From Hyaloperonospora brassicae (taxonomy: Eukaryota; Oomycota; Peronosporomycetes; Peronosporales; Peronosporaceae), in assembly GCA_947650285.1 (NCBI GenBank), contig CANTFL010001312.1:186001-250000 (forward strand): DNA of 64,000 bases. The letters are read 5' to 3'. The translations under genes were made by a program, and so were the position numbers. Shown here one piece after another: positions 44,541 to 58,500 of this stretch (within the stretch, counting starts at the first letter, position 1; each line of letters begins with the position of its first letter). The notes beneath the pieces were generated by a model. It did not search any database, was not told the origin of the DNA, and was given only the letters and a program-made list of their open reading frames with translations.

Positions 44541-47500
44541 TAACAAGATTCTAAGACGACAAAATCGGTCAGAAGATCGAATGATCTACGGAGAGGAACC
44601 TTGTCGATCTCACCTCACGTTGTGATATCACATCGAGATCATGGAGATTCGAATCGAGGTCATAGAGATCCGAAAGAATAATCAACCTGTCTCAAGCTGC
44701 ATAGTGGTATCTGACCGGAAACGGAGCGATCTGAAATCGAACTTCTTTGCAAGTGCGAGATAGATGCATTAATACGCATGTGCAGCGAAAGCAATCAGCG
44801 AACAATTACTACAAGTTAAAATAAACCTGCCAAAATTCACATTCGGTACATCCGGTATACTTGGCAAGCTGAAGACGGGCAAGGTTCCTATATGTCAGAG
44901 CACACCTTCTGTAAGTATGTAAGTGTGCGCAAGACGAGTGACCGCCAAAAAATTCAAAATGATTTGATTTCATTAGATTAAGTATGAGGCCGGCACTCGA
45001 GTTACAACACGATGAAATACAAATAATAAATACACCACGTAACATGTATTCCTTATTATAATAGCCAAATTTCTTCGTCTCTATTTAATGTTTATCTGCA
45101 CCTTTATTTCACGCGGTGACGCTATCATATGGAGGAAATCCATAAAAATAATGGAATATTTATATCAACGAACGCTTGACGAAGCCGCATGGGGTTCACG
45201 CACTAAACATGATTGTTCTGCAACACTCGATGATTTGCATATCCATGTTATATTCTATGTAAGCATTACTTAAATTTCATAGGTCCTCAGAGTTGTGGCG
45301 GCATGTAGACCATCGAATTTAATAGCGAAAATGAATTTGCTACCCCTTCTACTTTCGGTGCATGCACAAAAGCGCAATAACGTACGGTACTGCATATTCT
45401 ACCGTAGTTTGTAAAAACGAACTTTGTTCTAGCACTTTTTTTCTATATAGATTACGAAGATATGACGACATTTCTTCTGGGTGCACCTACAATACTGGAT
45501 ACCTTATAATATAGATCGGATATCTTACACATAGAGATTTCCAGTAAGCTTGTCTATCGACAAGCTTTTAAAAATCTTGCTAGGAATTCTTGTTTTGAAT
45601 TTGGTGCGTACGAATCGCAGCAATTTTAGGAAACTTATATTACAATGCGTGATAAATGCTCTTGTAACTCCATCTGTGCACCATGGGCAGCCAAAAAGTG
45701 ACAACTTTATCGACTAAAGGATCATTTATGCACTCGATACTTGATTAAGATTATGAAAAGCCATCGTCGGTCATTATAACGTAATATTAGCTAATGGTAT
45801 AGATGTAGTGTAGTAAACAACTGTAATATACGCAAAACTGTGACAATTGCTTAAGCACGATACTTTATATAAACATTTTATGGGTTTTTTTATATTGTGA
45901 TAGCAGTGAATACAAATCAAAATACTGAACACAGTTTTATCGCTGTTTACATTTCTTTGCATCATGACATATCTCTTAACTAACGCAAAAGCTATATTAT
46001 TGGGACGACGATCAAAGCCAACCCAATAAATTTCATTAATTTCTCATCGGAGATCATTTGCTGTAGTTTGAAGGTACACAATATCATCAATTTAAAAGAT
46101 TAATTATCCTTTATCGCGAGTGTAACAATAATCGTTATGATAGCCATTGACCCAAGGTATATTTCAGTCTGGTGCGTCATTCAGCTCATTTTTTTTAATT
46201 TCATGCAAGCTGAAATCCGATGCGAAATAGAAAAATTTCCTACAAAAATCTTAAAACGAATGAACAAAGAGATATGAAAGTTATTCTGCTCGTCCCGACC
46301 ATGTGTGTAGACTAATTTTTTAACGAACGTCGATAGCCAACCCAAAGGATCTCAATCTGTTATCCATGATTTCGACGCACATTTCTTATCATGAAAATTA
46401 AGATATTTGCGAGCTCGTGGCCGTAGTATCACTCTCCAGCGACGACGGTTTTTTTCGTTTACCACACGAACAAATTAGGCATATATTGTTGAATTGCTTT
46501 GCATCGGCTTTTATGACTGATGCCCATGGTTGTCGGCCCCATTTATTTTGCGCTTTAGACACGAAGCTGAGCCTTAGGTCAACGATCAACAACATAAAGA
46601 TATATCTATAGTCATCGCTCGCATTTCTATTGAAATTCAACTAGTCATACATACTGTTGGTTTTTCATTCGTTATTGATAATTACATTATATAGTTTATA
46701 ACTTAACGAAATTATCGTTTTTATATTATACAGTGTAATCTCGTTTAATTTTGTCAAACCTGTTGAAAGTTTCTATTTCAGCTGGACTTTCAAGTAGAGA
46801 GTAAGGATGGAGCAATTTATGCAAAATTGTGTAACCGATGCTAAACTCTTATACATGCTCAAGTTTAGAAGCCCCATATTTCTGCTAGGTAGAGGCACCA
46901 TCTAAGGTTTTTCGCTTGTTTCCTGGAGCTACTTCTATAAAGGTATCATGGATACATAGGTATAAGGGATACATATGTATCCAATTATTACCAGAAATAT
47001 ACCAAAGTTGGCTTGTCACTATAAAATAATCGTCGGGAGCAAAAATTTTATATAAGCTATGTGATTTATGACAAATTGACAACCGTCTCTAAAAAGAGGG
47101 TTTCAATTCTATATTACGCTCTGGTTTTACATAAATACAAAGTTTTGGGAAGGCAACAAGGAGAAGGCAAGATAAAAAATATACCGATATATTTCATAGA
47201 ACTCATAGCGCTTCATTCATACTACTATAAGTCATTCTATTGCTCATCGAACTCTGCCTTAAAGCTCAGTATTCTCTACTTTTAGTTACTCTGATGTTAC
47301 ACAATAAAACAACATGTTATATTTGCCTTCCATGTATATTCTAGTGTGCCTATTTAAAAACTAAAATTTCAATAATTTGAAAGGCTTTAATGAGTAAAAC
47401 ACCACAATGTTTGTAAGCTTTTTAGAGTTTCTTAACATACGGTGGTTTTAAATTATAATGTTTCACAAAATCAATACGCTGAAAATTAAATATGTCGCCA

Positions 47501-50500
47501 AGCGTAATTGAAAACGTAATAATAAACGTTTGTATGCGCAAACGACCCAAAGATCGTTAAATGTTCTTTAAATAATTCATTTTTTAAACATTGCATACTA
47601 TAGCACAAATAGAAGTCACGGAACCACGGCAATCGAAGAGGTAAGACTTGGCCAATATTATCGAGTATTCATATTCAAATTTTGTTATTTTTATCTATCG
47701 CACCATTTAGAACGATGAAACACTTATTCTACAAAATTTACTGATGTGGTAATATTATCTGTAAATCTAAAAGTGACGTAGTTTAAAGAACAACAAATAA
47801 GTGGATAATATATATATTTTAAAAAAATAAAAATTGTCATTAGCATACAATATCGTGTATTAAGTAATAGGAGGCATACTTAATTCAGCCGTCTTATAAA
47901 AAAAGCGCAAATTCATATTAGCACTGCAGTAACACTTACACAGTCAAAAAGCTTCGAATCGAAATATAAAAACATGCAAAATCAACATACAATGCAATTC
48001 AGATGTCCGATATAATTACCCGAAAAACGATACGAGCTGGTCAATGTCACTTTGAAAATTTAGCATAGGTACGCATATCGACGAGTTGTAAGCTCAATTT
48101 AGTATTTGGTTAGACCAATTGAACATAGTAACTTGTATTGATATATAAATTGTAAATTGGCGACAATATTTGTGATCATTTTTTGTTCGAATTATTAAAT
48201 TTAGCGAATGGAGGGAAGGTCATTTTGTAATTTATCGGACAAAAAAAATTGCCAAACGATTCATTTAAGCTCTAAAAATCTGCTTTATATATATATGATA
48301 TTTAGATGGCCAATGCAGAAGGGAAACCCGATCATTAAATGAATTTGCTACTATCTACTATACTGTAGCTGCGAATACGCTAATCGGCACCTTAACACAC
48401 TGGGCAAATTCGTTTTTTACGATTTTATGACGCAAAAGGAATTTATCGCGATTGCTTACATTACATACACTTAAATGACACCATGAGTAGTAAGTTTGAA
48501 TCCAAACTATATATGTATACTCGGAAATGGTGTACAATAGGACGAAACCTTCTTACCGGTAGCCCAAGCTTTAAGTGCGTACGAGTTTATGTCACTTAAA
48601 CTTGTACATGCTGGCCGTCAAGCCAATGCTTTGCCGTGACTTTATATGTCTGCTTAGACCACTAGGTACGATATTTAGATGCCAAATGGTCTTGTCTAAA
48701 AACACTTGACATTATGCTTATATAATAATAATTAGCATTATACTCGTGGTGTTTACGTAATAGGAATGCATTTGAAATATCATAGTTTAATATTTGCTCG
48801 GTGTTTGTGTAAACATATAAATGATCCATGTAGCAAATTACAAGGTTTACAGCATTCATTCAATAATTGTTTTATACTAAAATGGGATATATATATTAGA
48901 TAGCCTGATTTATCTAATCAATTAAAGACGATATATTTAAAAAATATGTGTGTTGTAACTGATTCAATGATAGATTATGCAACGATTCTCTTGTGAATGA
49001 TCAGAATCTATTGGACTTTACATGTGTCCTTTGGTAGGTTGCTTAGGTAAACCTGCCAAATTTGATATGTCTGGTCGAGCGGAAGAATATCGGTTTCTTT
49101 GGCAACAAGTTCTAGAGGTTCGACAACCCTAAAGTCATCAGCATCACTTATTATCATTAAAAGAGCACGAATTTGTGGTCAGCATCAAATTTCAGCACAA
49201 TTTCTAGTTGAAGCGACTTGCCCATAAATTTGCCGCGCAACAAGGTATTGGTGTTGAGTTGTGCCTATGAATTCAATATTGATTTATTTGTACAAGTTTA
49301 AGTTTGTGCGAGTATGTGTAACAATTGTGTACATAATTAAATAGTAATGAGTGAAACTCAATTTTTGTTCGCGGGTTGATAAGAAACAGGTTGGTAGGGG
49401 AGCACCATCCGAGAGGTTCCCGGTTTTCAAACTGGTACAAGCAAAAGATAAAGTTAAGCCTTCGCGTCCAGGTGTATAGGATTCTCCATCACTGCTTTCG
49501 GAATGATAGCACCATCAAATATATAAAAAGAAATGTGCTGTTTCAAATCTAGGCCGAGCAACATGAGTAGACAGCAAATTAATGAGCTAAAAAAGTTGGA
49601 GAATAATGCACAGATCAATATCATAAATCAATTTTCGTACTGCTAATTCACCTTAGACAAAACGATGCCATTCCACCCAAATTGGTAGGTAACCTGATGT
49701 ATGAGCTAGAGAAGAATATCTGACAGTTGTGCGACGCAAACGCCTCTCTTTCATTTTTGTAGCTGGCAGGTATCGCGAGTCGCGAGTTCAATCCCTCCAA
49801 GGTGCTAGTTCATGGGACGACCTTCAGAATTCTTCGTGATCGATAGAATTTCCTGCACGTGGTAATACTTGGTCTTAAGAGAAGGCGAACCGTGTTCTCG
49901 AGTTTCCAGCAGTCGATGAAGTCCTTGCCAATTTGGTGCTGTGTTGTCAAGCCAAGAGCGTGATGATGCGCGTAAATCTGATCGAGGCAAGAGGTACTGG
50001 ATTTGCAGCTTTGAGCGGTATTCAATAAACTCAGCTGCTGTTGTTTTTGGATAGGTGACCTCAAGCTTTTTTTTATGACTCGACACGGCTATATTTAAGG
50101 TAGTGTAGTAAAGTTGTCACTAGATTTAATCGTGGAGTTGGGATGCAGGATAATTCAAACAACTGAGTGACAGGTAACGACTGTTGAAATTACTCGGATT
50201 GATCTCATGAACAGTAAAGAAGACTTATAGTCGAAGATAGATAATTGACCAATCGCGACCACCGATCGAGAACTTGGATCACCAAATTAAAAGAATTGAA
50301 TCATTCAAGGGAAAAAATCAACCGAAGTACTGGACTGCTGACGCTTTTAAAAGGAAGGTGAATATGGAAGCAAGCTGGAGGAGTGGATCGTCAAGATATT
50401 CAAACATGCGAGGTCTCAGAAGTGGCGGCAATCCGACGGTTAATGCCCAATCAGAGATTCGAAGGATTCATCACGATCTACCCTGGGTATGTAGTACTTA

Positions 50501-50643
50501 TTTGTATGGATACATAATAGCGTGAACACAGAATTGGTCCGTATCACATACCGCGATCCACTACCCAACTAATCACTGCACCGCTATTTTTCCTAGGTGT
50601 GTACCGCTGGGTGGTGTGGACACATAATTGGCGTGAACACAAA
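44541..50643. other. AT-rich gene desert, part 2
   Basis: No recognised gene. Two less AT-rich patches stand out: 44,541-45,050 and 49,740-50,520. A 93-codon minus-strand frame at 49805-50086 looks protein-like but is unrecognised. A B-box-like string (GAGTTCAATCCC, 49,784) lacks a matching A box. Confidence 0.5.
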
Positions 50644-50733
50644 CCGCGATCAACTACCCCGCGATCCACTGCACCGCGATTTTATGCACCGCGACCCACT
50701 ACACCGCGATTCTCGACTCCGCGATCCAGTACG
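50644..50733 (+). repeat. 15-bp tandem repeat, six units
   Basis: Units start at 50644, 50659, 50674, 50689, 50704 and 50719, each beginning CCGCGA. In one plus frame they read Pro-Arg-x-x-x pentapeptides (PRSTT, PRSTA, PRFYA, PRPTT, PRFST, PRSST). In a minus frame they read Arg-Gly-Val/Ala-x-x. Two degenerate units lie upstream at about 50,555-50,590. Confidence 0.85.
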
Positions 50734-51419
50734 GAGTGTATGCTGTGCATCATATGATGCAAAAGTTGAATGACATAGACAGGCAATACGCAACAGAGAT
50801 CTTGCAAACAGATAGACATAGACATAGACAAAGTCATAGGATTTGAATTTGGTTCATTGACACTAGACATAATTGAATTTGCAACAAAAGACACGCTTTG
50901 ACTACTTCCGGGCAGAAAAATTGGCCTTCCGTTGAATCAAGAGTCACCCGCGTCCTTACAAGCTTTGACTTTAAATTGTTTGGCCAGTAAAAAAACTCAG
51001 TTCTCACCCCCCGCAACGGCGATAAGACGCAGGGAACCTTACGGCATATGGTTAAGATCGCGAGACGGCTCAAGTGGTCAGAAGGCTCGCGGACAAAAAC
51101 ACCTTTGGATACAGGCGACACTAGAAGATCTTCCAAGTGTACTTGCAATCGAGTGAATAAATTATACTCGATCCATCCACGTTGGACCGGGTAAAAATTC
51201 TCATCGGATTAACACCTATATTTAAAATGGTCAAGTTCATCTTCAACTAAAGTCCACCAAGAAGAGCGCAAATAGCCTCACCGAAAGGTAAACAGGCTGA
51301 GCAAGAAGCCACAGAGCACTGTTTCGGGGTATTTACTCCTTAATCGGTCGTCCGGGCGTCAGTGGAGAGCTAAGACTTCAAGTTATTTGTGATCAACACT
51401 CCACCACAGTAGAAATAGA

Positions 51420-52370
51420 GGTAAGACAGGTTAAGAAAAGTAGAAGAAGATTGCCTCCAAGCGCGACGCCACCTGGGAAAGTTTGAAACGGGTCCCAATC
51501 TCTGACATGTACAACACCGATGAAGTAGGGCTTTTTAATTGCATTGAGTACGATAAGACCCTCACCCAACTACAAACGGAAGAGTCGAAGAATCGCAAGT
51601 TTCGTGTGACGGTCGCTCTCATGTGCAACTCTGACGGCTCGGACAAACGCAATTCCTATTTATAGTTTTCACGCGGACACGCCGCGCTGTTTCAAAAGAA
51701 TAGTGATTATAAACTTGGGTTTAAATATCGCAGCATTTTTAGGGCGTAAATGCTCTTATCCGATTCCGAGAGTGTCGTTATCATCTCAGCTACGACGTGC
51801 GCACTCAAAAACGAAACATCACTCTTTTCTTGATAATTCATCGGCTAATACTTCTCACCAATTAAAGGTTAGAGACAGCAAATGCGCTCGTTCCTCAAAA
51901 CGCTACTGCGAAGCTGCATCCCATGGATTCCCGGTATCATCGCCTCTTTAAAGAGTCGGTACGGCACCGCCAGATCGATCGCGCTTTAATATATAGATAA
52001 AAAACGGTTATTGAGCAGTATCTACACGCTGGAAGATCTCAATGTGATAAAGTGGCTAAATATCTGTTGTCGTGGCGTTTCAAGCGTTTTTTAACTGCTT
52101 TGGATACACGGCGCTTTGTGAGGCCATTCGACCACTTTTAGATCACGTAATGATGCGGATTACCAGCTGATCACCAGCCTTATGACGCAAATTGTTGCCA
52201 CGCATCCGCGAACCCGATGGACCTAAACGACATTGTTTGCTGCATCTCCGAGGCCGACGCGGATATGGAAGCGCTAAGTACCATAGAAACTCTCATTGAA
52301 GATACGGACGGTTCGTTTCTGCTGACGGTTATAAGAAATGAGCGATTTCATAAAAATTGGAGTTGATAAA
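51420..52370 (+). pseudogene. Decayed pogo/Tigger-type transposase (DDE superfamily with CENP-B kinship)
   Basis: Motifs of this family occur in order over broken frames. KIASKRDATWESLKRV leads to MYNTDEVGLFNCI (first catalytic Asp in the YN.DE.GLF motif, about 51,510). Next come KFRVTVALMCNSDGSDK and, after stops, PWIPGIIASLKSRYGTA (the P.D.GII..FK.RY region, near 51,920-51,965), then YTLEDLNVIKWL and an acidic end (ISEADADMEALSTIE). At least seven stops or slips. No terminal inverted repeats were found by eye. The N-terminal DNA-binding part, if present, lies left of 51,420 and is not recognisable. Confidence 0.65.
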
Positions 52371-55300
52371 AGAAGGTGTCACAAAGATACAGGCAGAGAT
52401 CATCGCCGAAAAAAACTTTGACGAATTTCGAGCCATCATTGTAGGGCTCGGTGACTATCGATATCAAGCGATACTATTTGTTTAAAGGATGCTTATATCC
52501 CACAGCAATTGCTTGAGAAATTGAGTGTAGAAAAGAAATGCTTCCTTTACAGAGACGCTGATTCGTGGATACACATCTGCGGCACCACCCGTGCTACTGT
52601 AAAATGCCAGCACAATAATTATCGATCTTGATAGTACGATCAACGTTCTTGTTCGTTAAACGAACCCAAATATTAAAAATCCTTTTTGATGCGTTTCCAA
52701 CATAATACAATTGCAAATTGCAATAATGCGTGAATCTAATACTTTACCTGTTCCATATAACGGCTGCGCCCTCCAGCAATGACCCGATATTTCCCAAGAA
52801 TATAATATTCAGGCCTTATTATTTATTAACTTCCAAATTTCTTCATTAACAGCTTCATTTTACACATGTATATCGAAACGCTTTTTGTCAATTCATTCGT
52901 TATTACACAAAGCATAAGATTATGTTTAATAGGGATTATATTGACCAGTATAGCTGTATATGATATTTAATCACTATCTTCTTAAGTTTATGAAGTTAGT
53001 ATTAAGATGCCATTATAAATAATATCTCGCTTCCGATGTGGTGGCTTCACGCTATTTCAAAGGAATGGAAGCAAGCTCTTACTCCTGCAATGGATCGAAT
53101 TACTCACAGGCCAAAGATTTTATATACCTACGAACGTGTCGTGTCAACTAAAGTTCATGTCAATATGCCGATCATTGTACTACGCGCTTTCACACAAAAC
53201 TGTGGGTGTCACTTAATCAATATGGGTCTTACCCATGCTACTTTCGCTGAATTTTATTGTTTGTGATTGTCTTTCCATTTCGAATACATTTGCTAAAAAC
53301 TTTTTCTACAATGTGCAAATTCATTTACCCTTTAAGCAACGCAGCAGAAGGCCGGCGTGTATTAAAATGCTTATGCAAGCATTCAATCTTCGCAACGATC
53401 AAACTTACCTCAACTACATATATGTCTCCTACAACTGATGTATTTTATTTGTGTTATGCCAACACATGTAAGTCCGTCTGACAAACATGGATATTGTTGT
53501 GGATACCTCAACGATCAATCCTTTTCTAAGTATCAATTTTTGATTCAACATGCTACGCTTCACCGCATTTTCGATGATACATTACTTTTATTATAAATTA
53601 GTGATTCATACATAAAAGTTACAGATTTCACCTATATTCACTGTTCACTTACCCTCTGTATGGAAAAGTTTAGTTATCTAAAATGATCCATTTTTATGCC
53701 ACAATTCCTTTTTTCGCATTTTATTAATACAGATTAGATAGCGTCATGCATCAGAGCTTCTTTGTCGCTTTAAAGTTTAGGAACATGTGTCCACGAAGTT
53801 GTAACGCGCACTAATATGATATGCATATTTTAATATGGCGGCAATTAAAATAAAGTAGGTTTTAAGCCTTCTTCTAAAATTGAAATACTTAAGCAGGATC
53901 TTAGAAGTCGCAGAATCTTACAGCCTCGTCTTCCACCTTCAAATATTCATAAACTTTTCTCTTTTAAAATGAAAACGAAATTAATATATAAAGAAGCTAG
54001 TGTCTCACCAAAACAATACTTTAATTACAACCTTTAGCAGTTGCTATATTTTCATATAATGAGTATGAACACCCGATCTAAGCAGAAGCGCTAATGCTGC
54101 AAATACAAGAAATTACCTTTATACTCGCAATTAAAGATGTAAAGAAGCCCTTAAATTTGCGCTACGTTCTTATGCAAATTATAAATAAAGAAAGTAGCGG
54201 CATTGTCAACCATCTTTGTTACATTTGATTCAATTCTCGGTGTGTATTCTTACCGTCTATAAGTCCATCCAAACTAGTTTGATTCGCTGCCAATAGTCTT
54301 CAAATCCAGTCGAACTATTGAAATTGTCTGCGTATCATGTAAACACTGCAGCCTCATCTGAGATAACCATTATAACGAATGAATAGGCATGTAATGGTTT
54401 ATTCTTTTCAATTTAACAACTATAAAAGACAGTTTATGCTTTAAAGAAAAGTGACATGATGATAAGCAATATCTTCATTTTGACGCAATTAAGTCGTGAA
54501 CGCCAGCTCACTGGCACAAACCAGGACCAAAGGATACCCTAGCATATCCAATGAAGATATAAAAATGTTCTTCGCATATTAAAATAAGTGTAATCCTATC
54601 AGATACAATAGGTAATCATACTGTCCTGGAAAGAGAAACAATCTAGGAAATCAATGTCATTAAATGGACAAAGAAGATAAAAGAAAGTAATGGCAGAGAC
54701 CAGGACACAAAATTGAAAACGAGAGAGCTGATAAATATTGAGAACACACAAAACGTAAGCAATGACATGGTTTTTAACCATTGACATGTTAGTGTACAAA
54801 GAATGTATTGGTATAATGATAGTGTATCGAGCGCTAAAATGAGTGCCAAAACGAAAATGTTGTGCTGTAAAATGACTGTCAAGTGATGGGAATTATGGAT
54901 TAAAATGCCACAAAAATACCGATAGCATCGATACTGACAAATAATATCTGGAATACTGTTTTTCAAAAAATCTTGTGAGCATCGATTTATTTTTTTGCAT
55001 TGTTAGATCACAACCTTTGCTGCTGTGGTGCCGCAATCCGGAGGCTCCCAGATAACTTTATCCAAAGAAAAACGTACTAATAATGTATATATCCTTTATC
55101 ACCTTGTGTACCCGCCAGAATATTAAATTGAACTAATCACAGAGGAATTATGCCGAAGCTGAAGTTGATCCTGGTTGCGATATTTATAAAAGCTACAAAC
55201 GAATGTTTTTTTTCGATCGAAGTGAATCAAACGAGCACAACACGCATATTTTATCGTACTTAATATATTCTGGTAGATATCGAGAAATTGATACACTCGG

Positions 55301-58300
55301 TCTTTTGACTACTTGAGCCGCATCGAAATATCCTACGACATTCGTATCGTGTCACTTCGGTGGTCGCAAAAAATATATTATTTGGAGACGTTATGATATC
55401 TGGCCAAGAATAGTGGGATAGACTGCTTAGCAGCTTTACAGAAGTGATTAGTTGTCAGTGGGCATAATAAGTAACAGAAAGGGAGTATATGTGTGTGCTC
55501 TATAATATAAAACCTATTTAATGTGTCCAGCAAAAATAATTTAACTACTTTTTATGATATTTAAATGCCCGACCGTACTGCTCTGGACCGTCATATCTAA
55601 ACGATTACCATTTATCATATAATCTACACTAGTCGTCATCTTTCTAATTGTTAGTGCGTAACTCAAACACATAGCCTGGTCGTTTTCCTTCATCACAGGA
55701 TCTCGTCTGATGTCGACTGAAGGACGATATGATTCGTGTTCACCCTATACTTTTATTAAATCCGATATCATTTCAACATGTAAGATTGGATATTAGATGC
55801 TGAAGCTATTTGATGTCCTCCCTTATCCCATATTCTGTTATGAGGCCATCGTAGCAGCGTGAGATGATTGAAGTCGATGGTCGATCATTAGTATTTTCAA
55901 CACTCATACAACTTTATAGATTTTGAATGGCTCTAATGTGCATGACCTGATCTCGAAAAGTGGCGACATCGTATTTTTATTTAGCCCTTGTGGCCCTAGC
56001 AATGTTTTTACCCTCTATTTATGTATCCTATCAGTAAAGTAATGTATTAAATTGAGCAGTGATACATCTCGTAAGAAGTGTGCCACTTCTCATACTTTCT
56101 TGGATCGGCAGCAGGTTGCCCTCCTTCATCATAAATCTGTAAATGAATTCGTAACTAACTAGTGAGGTCATTCCTCCCTACGCATTACATACAACCTTAG
56201 TGGCGACACCTCCAAATTTGATGACTCATCTTTCGAAACTACCTTAAAAGTTTTTCTTTCTACACTAGACCGATATACATGTCATTTTGTCATACAAAAT
56301 TGTGGGTCGGACATGCATCTGACAGCTGATCTCTTTAAGCCATACTGATATCAAGACTATTGTTATTTTGTCGAAGATGCCTGGCATCCGGGGTACCTTT
56401 AAAGCTTTGACGAATGTTTCTTAATTATCGCACGCGTTCGCCCAGACGCAAAAATAATGCAGACTCATTGTTACCCCACCGCTAATCTTACTCCACAAGT
56501 TGTATTGCTGTAACATAGCTACTCGGTTTCTTGCGGAATTTCCGTATGTTAAGCACAGCGTGGGTGTTCCAGCTACATTGTAAAAACGATCCCGGGCTTT
56601 CGAGATGAGCTTGCTTTTCAAACTTGATAAATATACGTTATTTGCTATCTTAGACTGCGTAAACTATTGACGTTATTTTTTCGACGTCTTCGTCATCATA
56701 AAAGACTGCAAAGTATCGTGCGTCCATCTCAGATATTATTAATCGATATGGCTAGACCGTGGTTATAAACGGGCTATATCGTCCAAAAGGCTTGGTGCAA
56801 TTGCTTGTGAAGAGGCATAAATATGGCAAATTGATGTACTACAAGGAGCGTTTTAGGCTGTGTCTAGCGTAAAATACATTGACCGGTCAACAAACATATA
56901 TCAATGGTGAATAATTTTAGCGTTCATGCTTAGTTATAGAAGATTCATTTCATATGAAGTGTAAGCATTTTGCGCAATAGATCTAGAATGTGATAGTTAA
57001 AGATTGCGATGAATTTGTGATGCACTTGTTCGAAGTTAGTTAGAAGTAAAAGTGCAATTTGGCAATATTAGCTCTCTTTCGCCAACGTGCAACATTCACT
57101 TCAACGGCAACAAAATTATCCATTTGAGTATCAGGTGGCGGTTAGCTTACCTGACGATACCGTATCATGATCCCATATTGCAATCAAGTCATTTAGAATC
57201 AGCTGTCAAGCTTTCTCTTAGTCTAACCATCTGTCAAGCTGTCATGTCATCGTTTCAGCTGTTAAGTTTCTACGTACCCGTCCCAGATGTCATGTCGTTA
57301 CATGATTAGATAATTATGTTAGATTGTTCCATATTGTTGCACTTGAAACTCATGATCCGACAATCTGTCAAACATTTTATACGTCGTTATAGCAAACGCT
57401 TTCAAATTGAATTGGCGAGAGTTTGATACGACATAGGCACTACAAGGGGTGGTTACTTGGGGTAGTTGTGCAGTAGACTAATCTTTAATATGATGACTGC
57501 CAGTCCAATCCCCTTACTGTGTACAATAGTCCCTGAGGGTGACAATCGCAGTATGAATCCTACAGTAGCTGAAAAACCTGCCACTACCTCGTAAAAACCA
57601 TAGTTGTAATGCACCAAATATAGTGGGTCGTTCGCGTACCCGACTATACCTCACCATACCAACCAACGACTTAGGCACTATTTGTATGTATGTTATAAGT
57701 ACGTACTTGATCAGAAAAGAACAGCGTATAACCAACGAGCAACTAGATCAGACCTATAAACACGATTTCAAGCACTAGCTCAGCCTCGTCTTGAATAGCC
57801 ATAAAACCTTAACAGGCTTAATAAAGTCTTTCGGCATTTAATACAGTTCAAACCTTTATTCACAGAATATTAATTAATTGTCTGCTATTTATTTACATTT
57901 TAGGTCATCGCTTTGGAAAGCCTTTAATCATGTCGTGAAACCATATTTTGGTATGAAAAAAGTGGAGAGATCCATTTCATAGCGAATTATCAACTGTATA
58001 ATGGTTTAAAATATTACAGTTATCGATAGAGGCACGTAAGGTACGCGTTGACAAGTCACAAAAGGCTGTACCTTAAATCAAATAGAGTGCAGTATAGCTG
58101 GTAGTAAGGTGACGTTTTTTTTCGAATATTACAACTTTTTAAAGGTAGCGGAGCGTCGAAGTGAAGAACATTGTTGTCCGAAGCAGCAAAACCAAAATTG
58201 AAATATAATATGAGCGTAACTCGTTTCTACCGTTACTACTCATCTTCCTGAATCGCTTCTTCATTTCAACCGCCCCATCGATTCTGGCGTTCCTTTTCCA

Positions 58301-58349
58301 TGTTCTTTTTCCATAAAACGGTTCCTCTGATGTGGACATCCTTTCCACT
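52371..58349. other. AT-rich gene desert, part 3
   Basis: About 6 kb, AT-rich, without recognised genes. The longest frame (107 codons, minus strand, 54643-54966) is hydrophobic, as expected from AT-rich codons, and is not called. Confidence 0.55.
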
Positions 58350-58500
58350 AAGCACAAAAATGGGGGACGTCACTGTCTGGCAGGACAGTGCTGGTGAACC
58401 CCTAACACCAGGACCCCAAGGTTAAGCTTTCACAGTCGGGTATCGAGCCTGTGACCTCTGGGATATGGCTGCCACACATTTCCACTCTTGCTACAGCATG
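58350..58500 (-). mobile_element. Probable tRNA-derived SINE
   Basis: On the minus strand an A-box-like TAGCAAGAGTGG (58493-58482) is followed 44 bases later by a B-box-like GGCTCGATACC (58449-58439), the spacing found in tRNA genes. The tRNA arms themselves are poor, and a GC-rich body with a hairpin around an ACTGTCCTGCC string follows, as in SINEs. The patch stands out sharply from the AT-rich surroundings. tRNA-type SINEs are known from Phytophthora infestans. Confidence 0.45.

Noticed and set aside
45088..45273. Possible copia RNase H end (RGDAIIWRKS...LDEAAWGS)
   Set aside because: Similarity to the copia motif is only a few residues and nothing upstream supports it.
49760..49800. Possible tRNA gene or SINE head (B-box-like GAGTTCAATCCC)
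   Set aside because: No A box at tRNA spacing and no cloverleaf pairing.
54643..54966. 107-codon hydrophobic minus-strand frame resembling a membrane protein
   Set aside because: Phe/Leu/Ile/Ser richness is what AT-rich DNA yields by chance; no start context or neighbouring gene.
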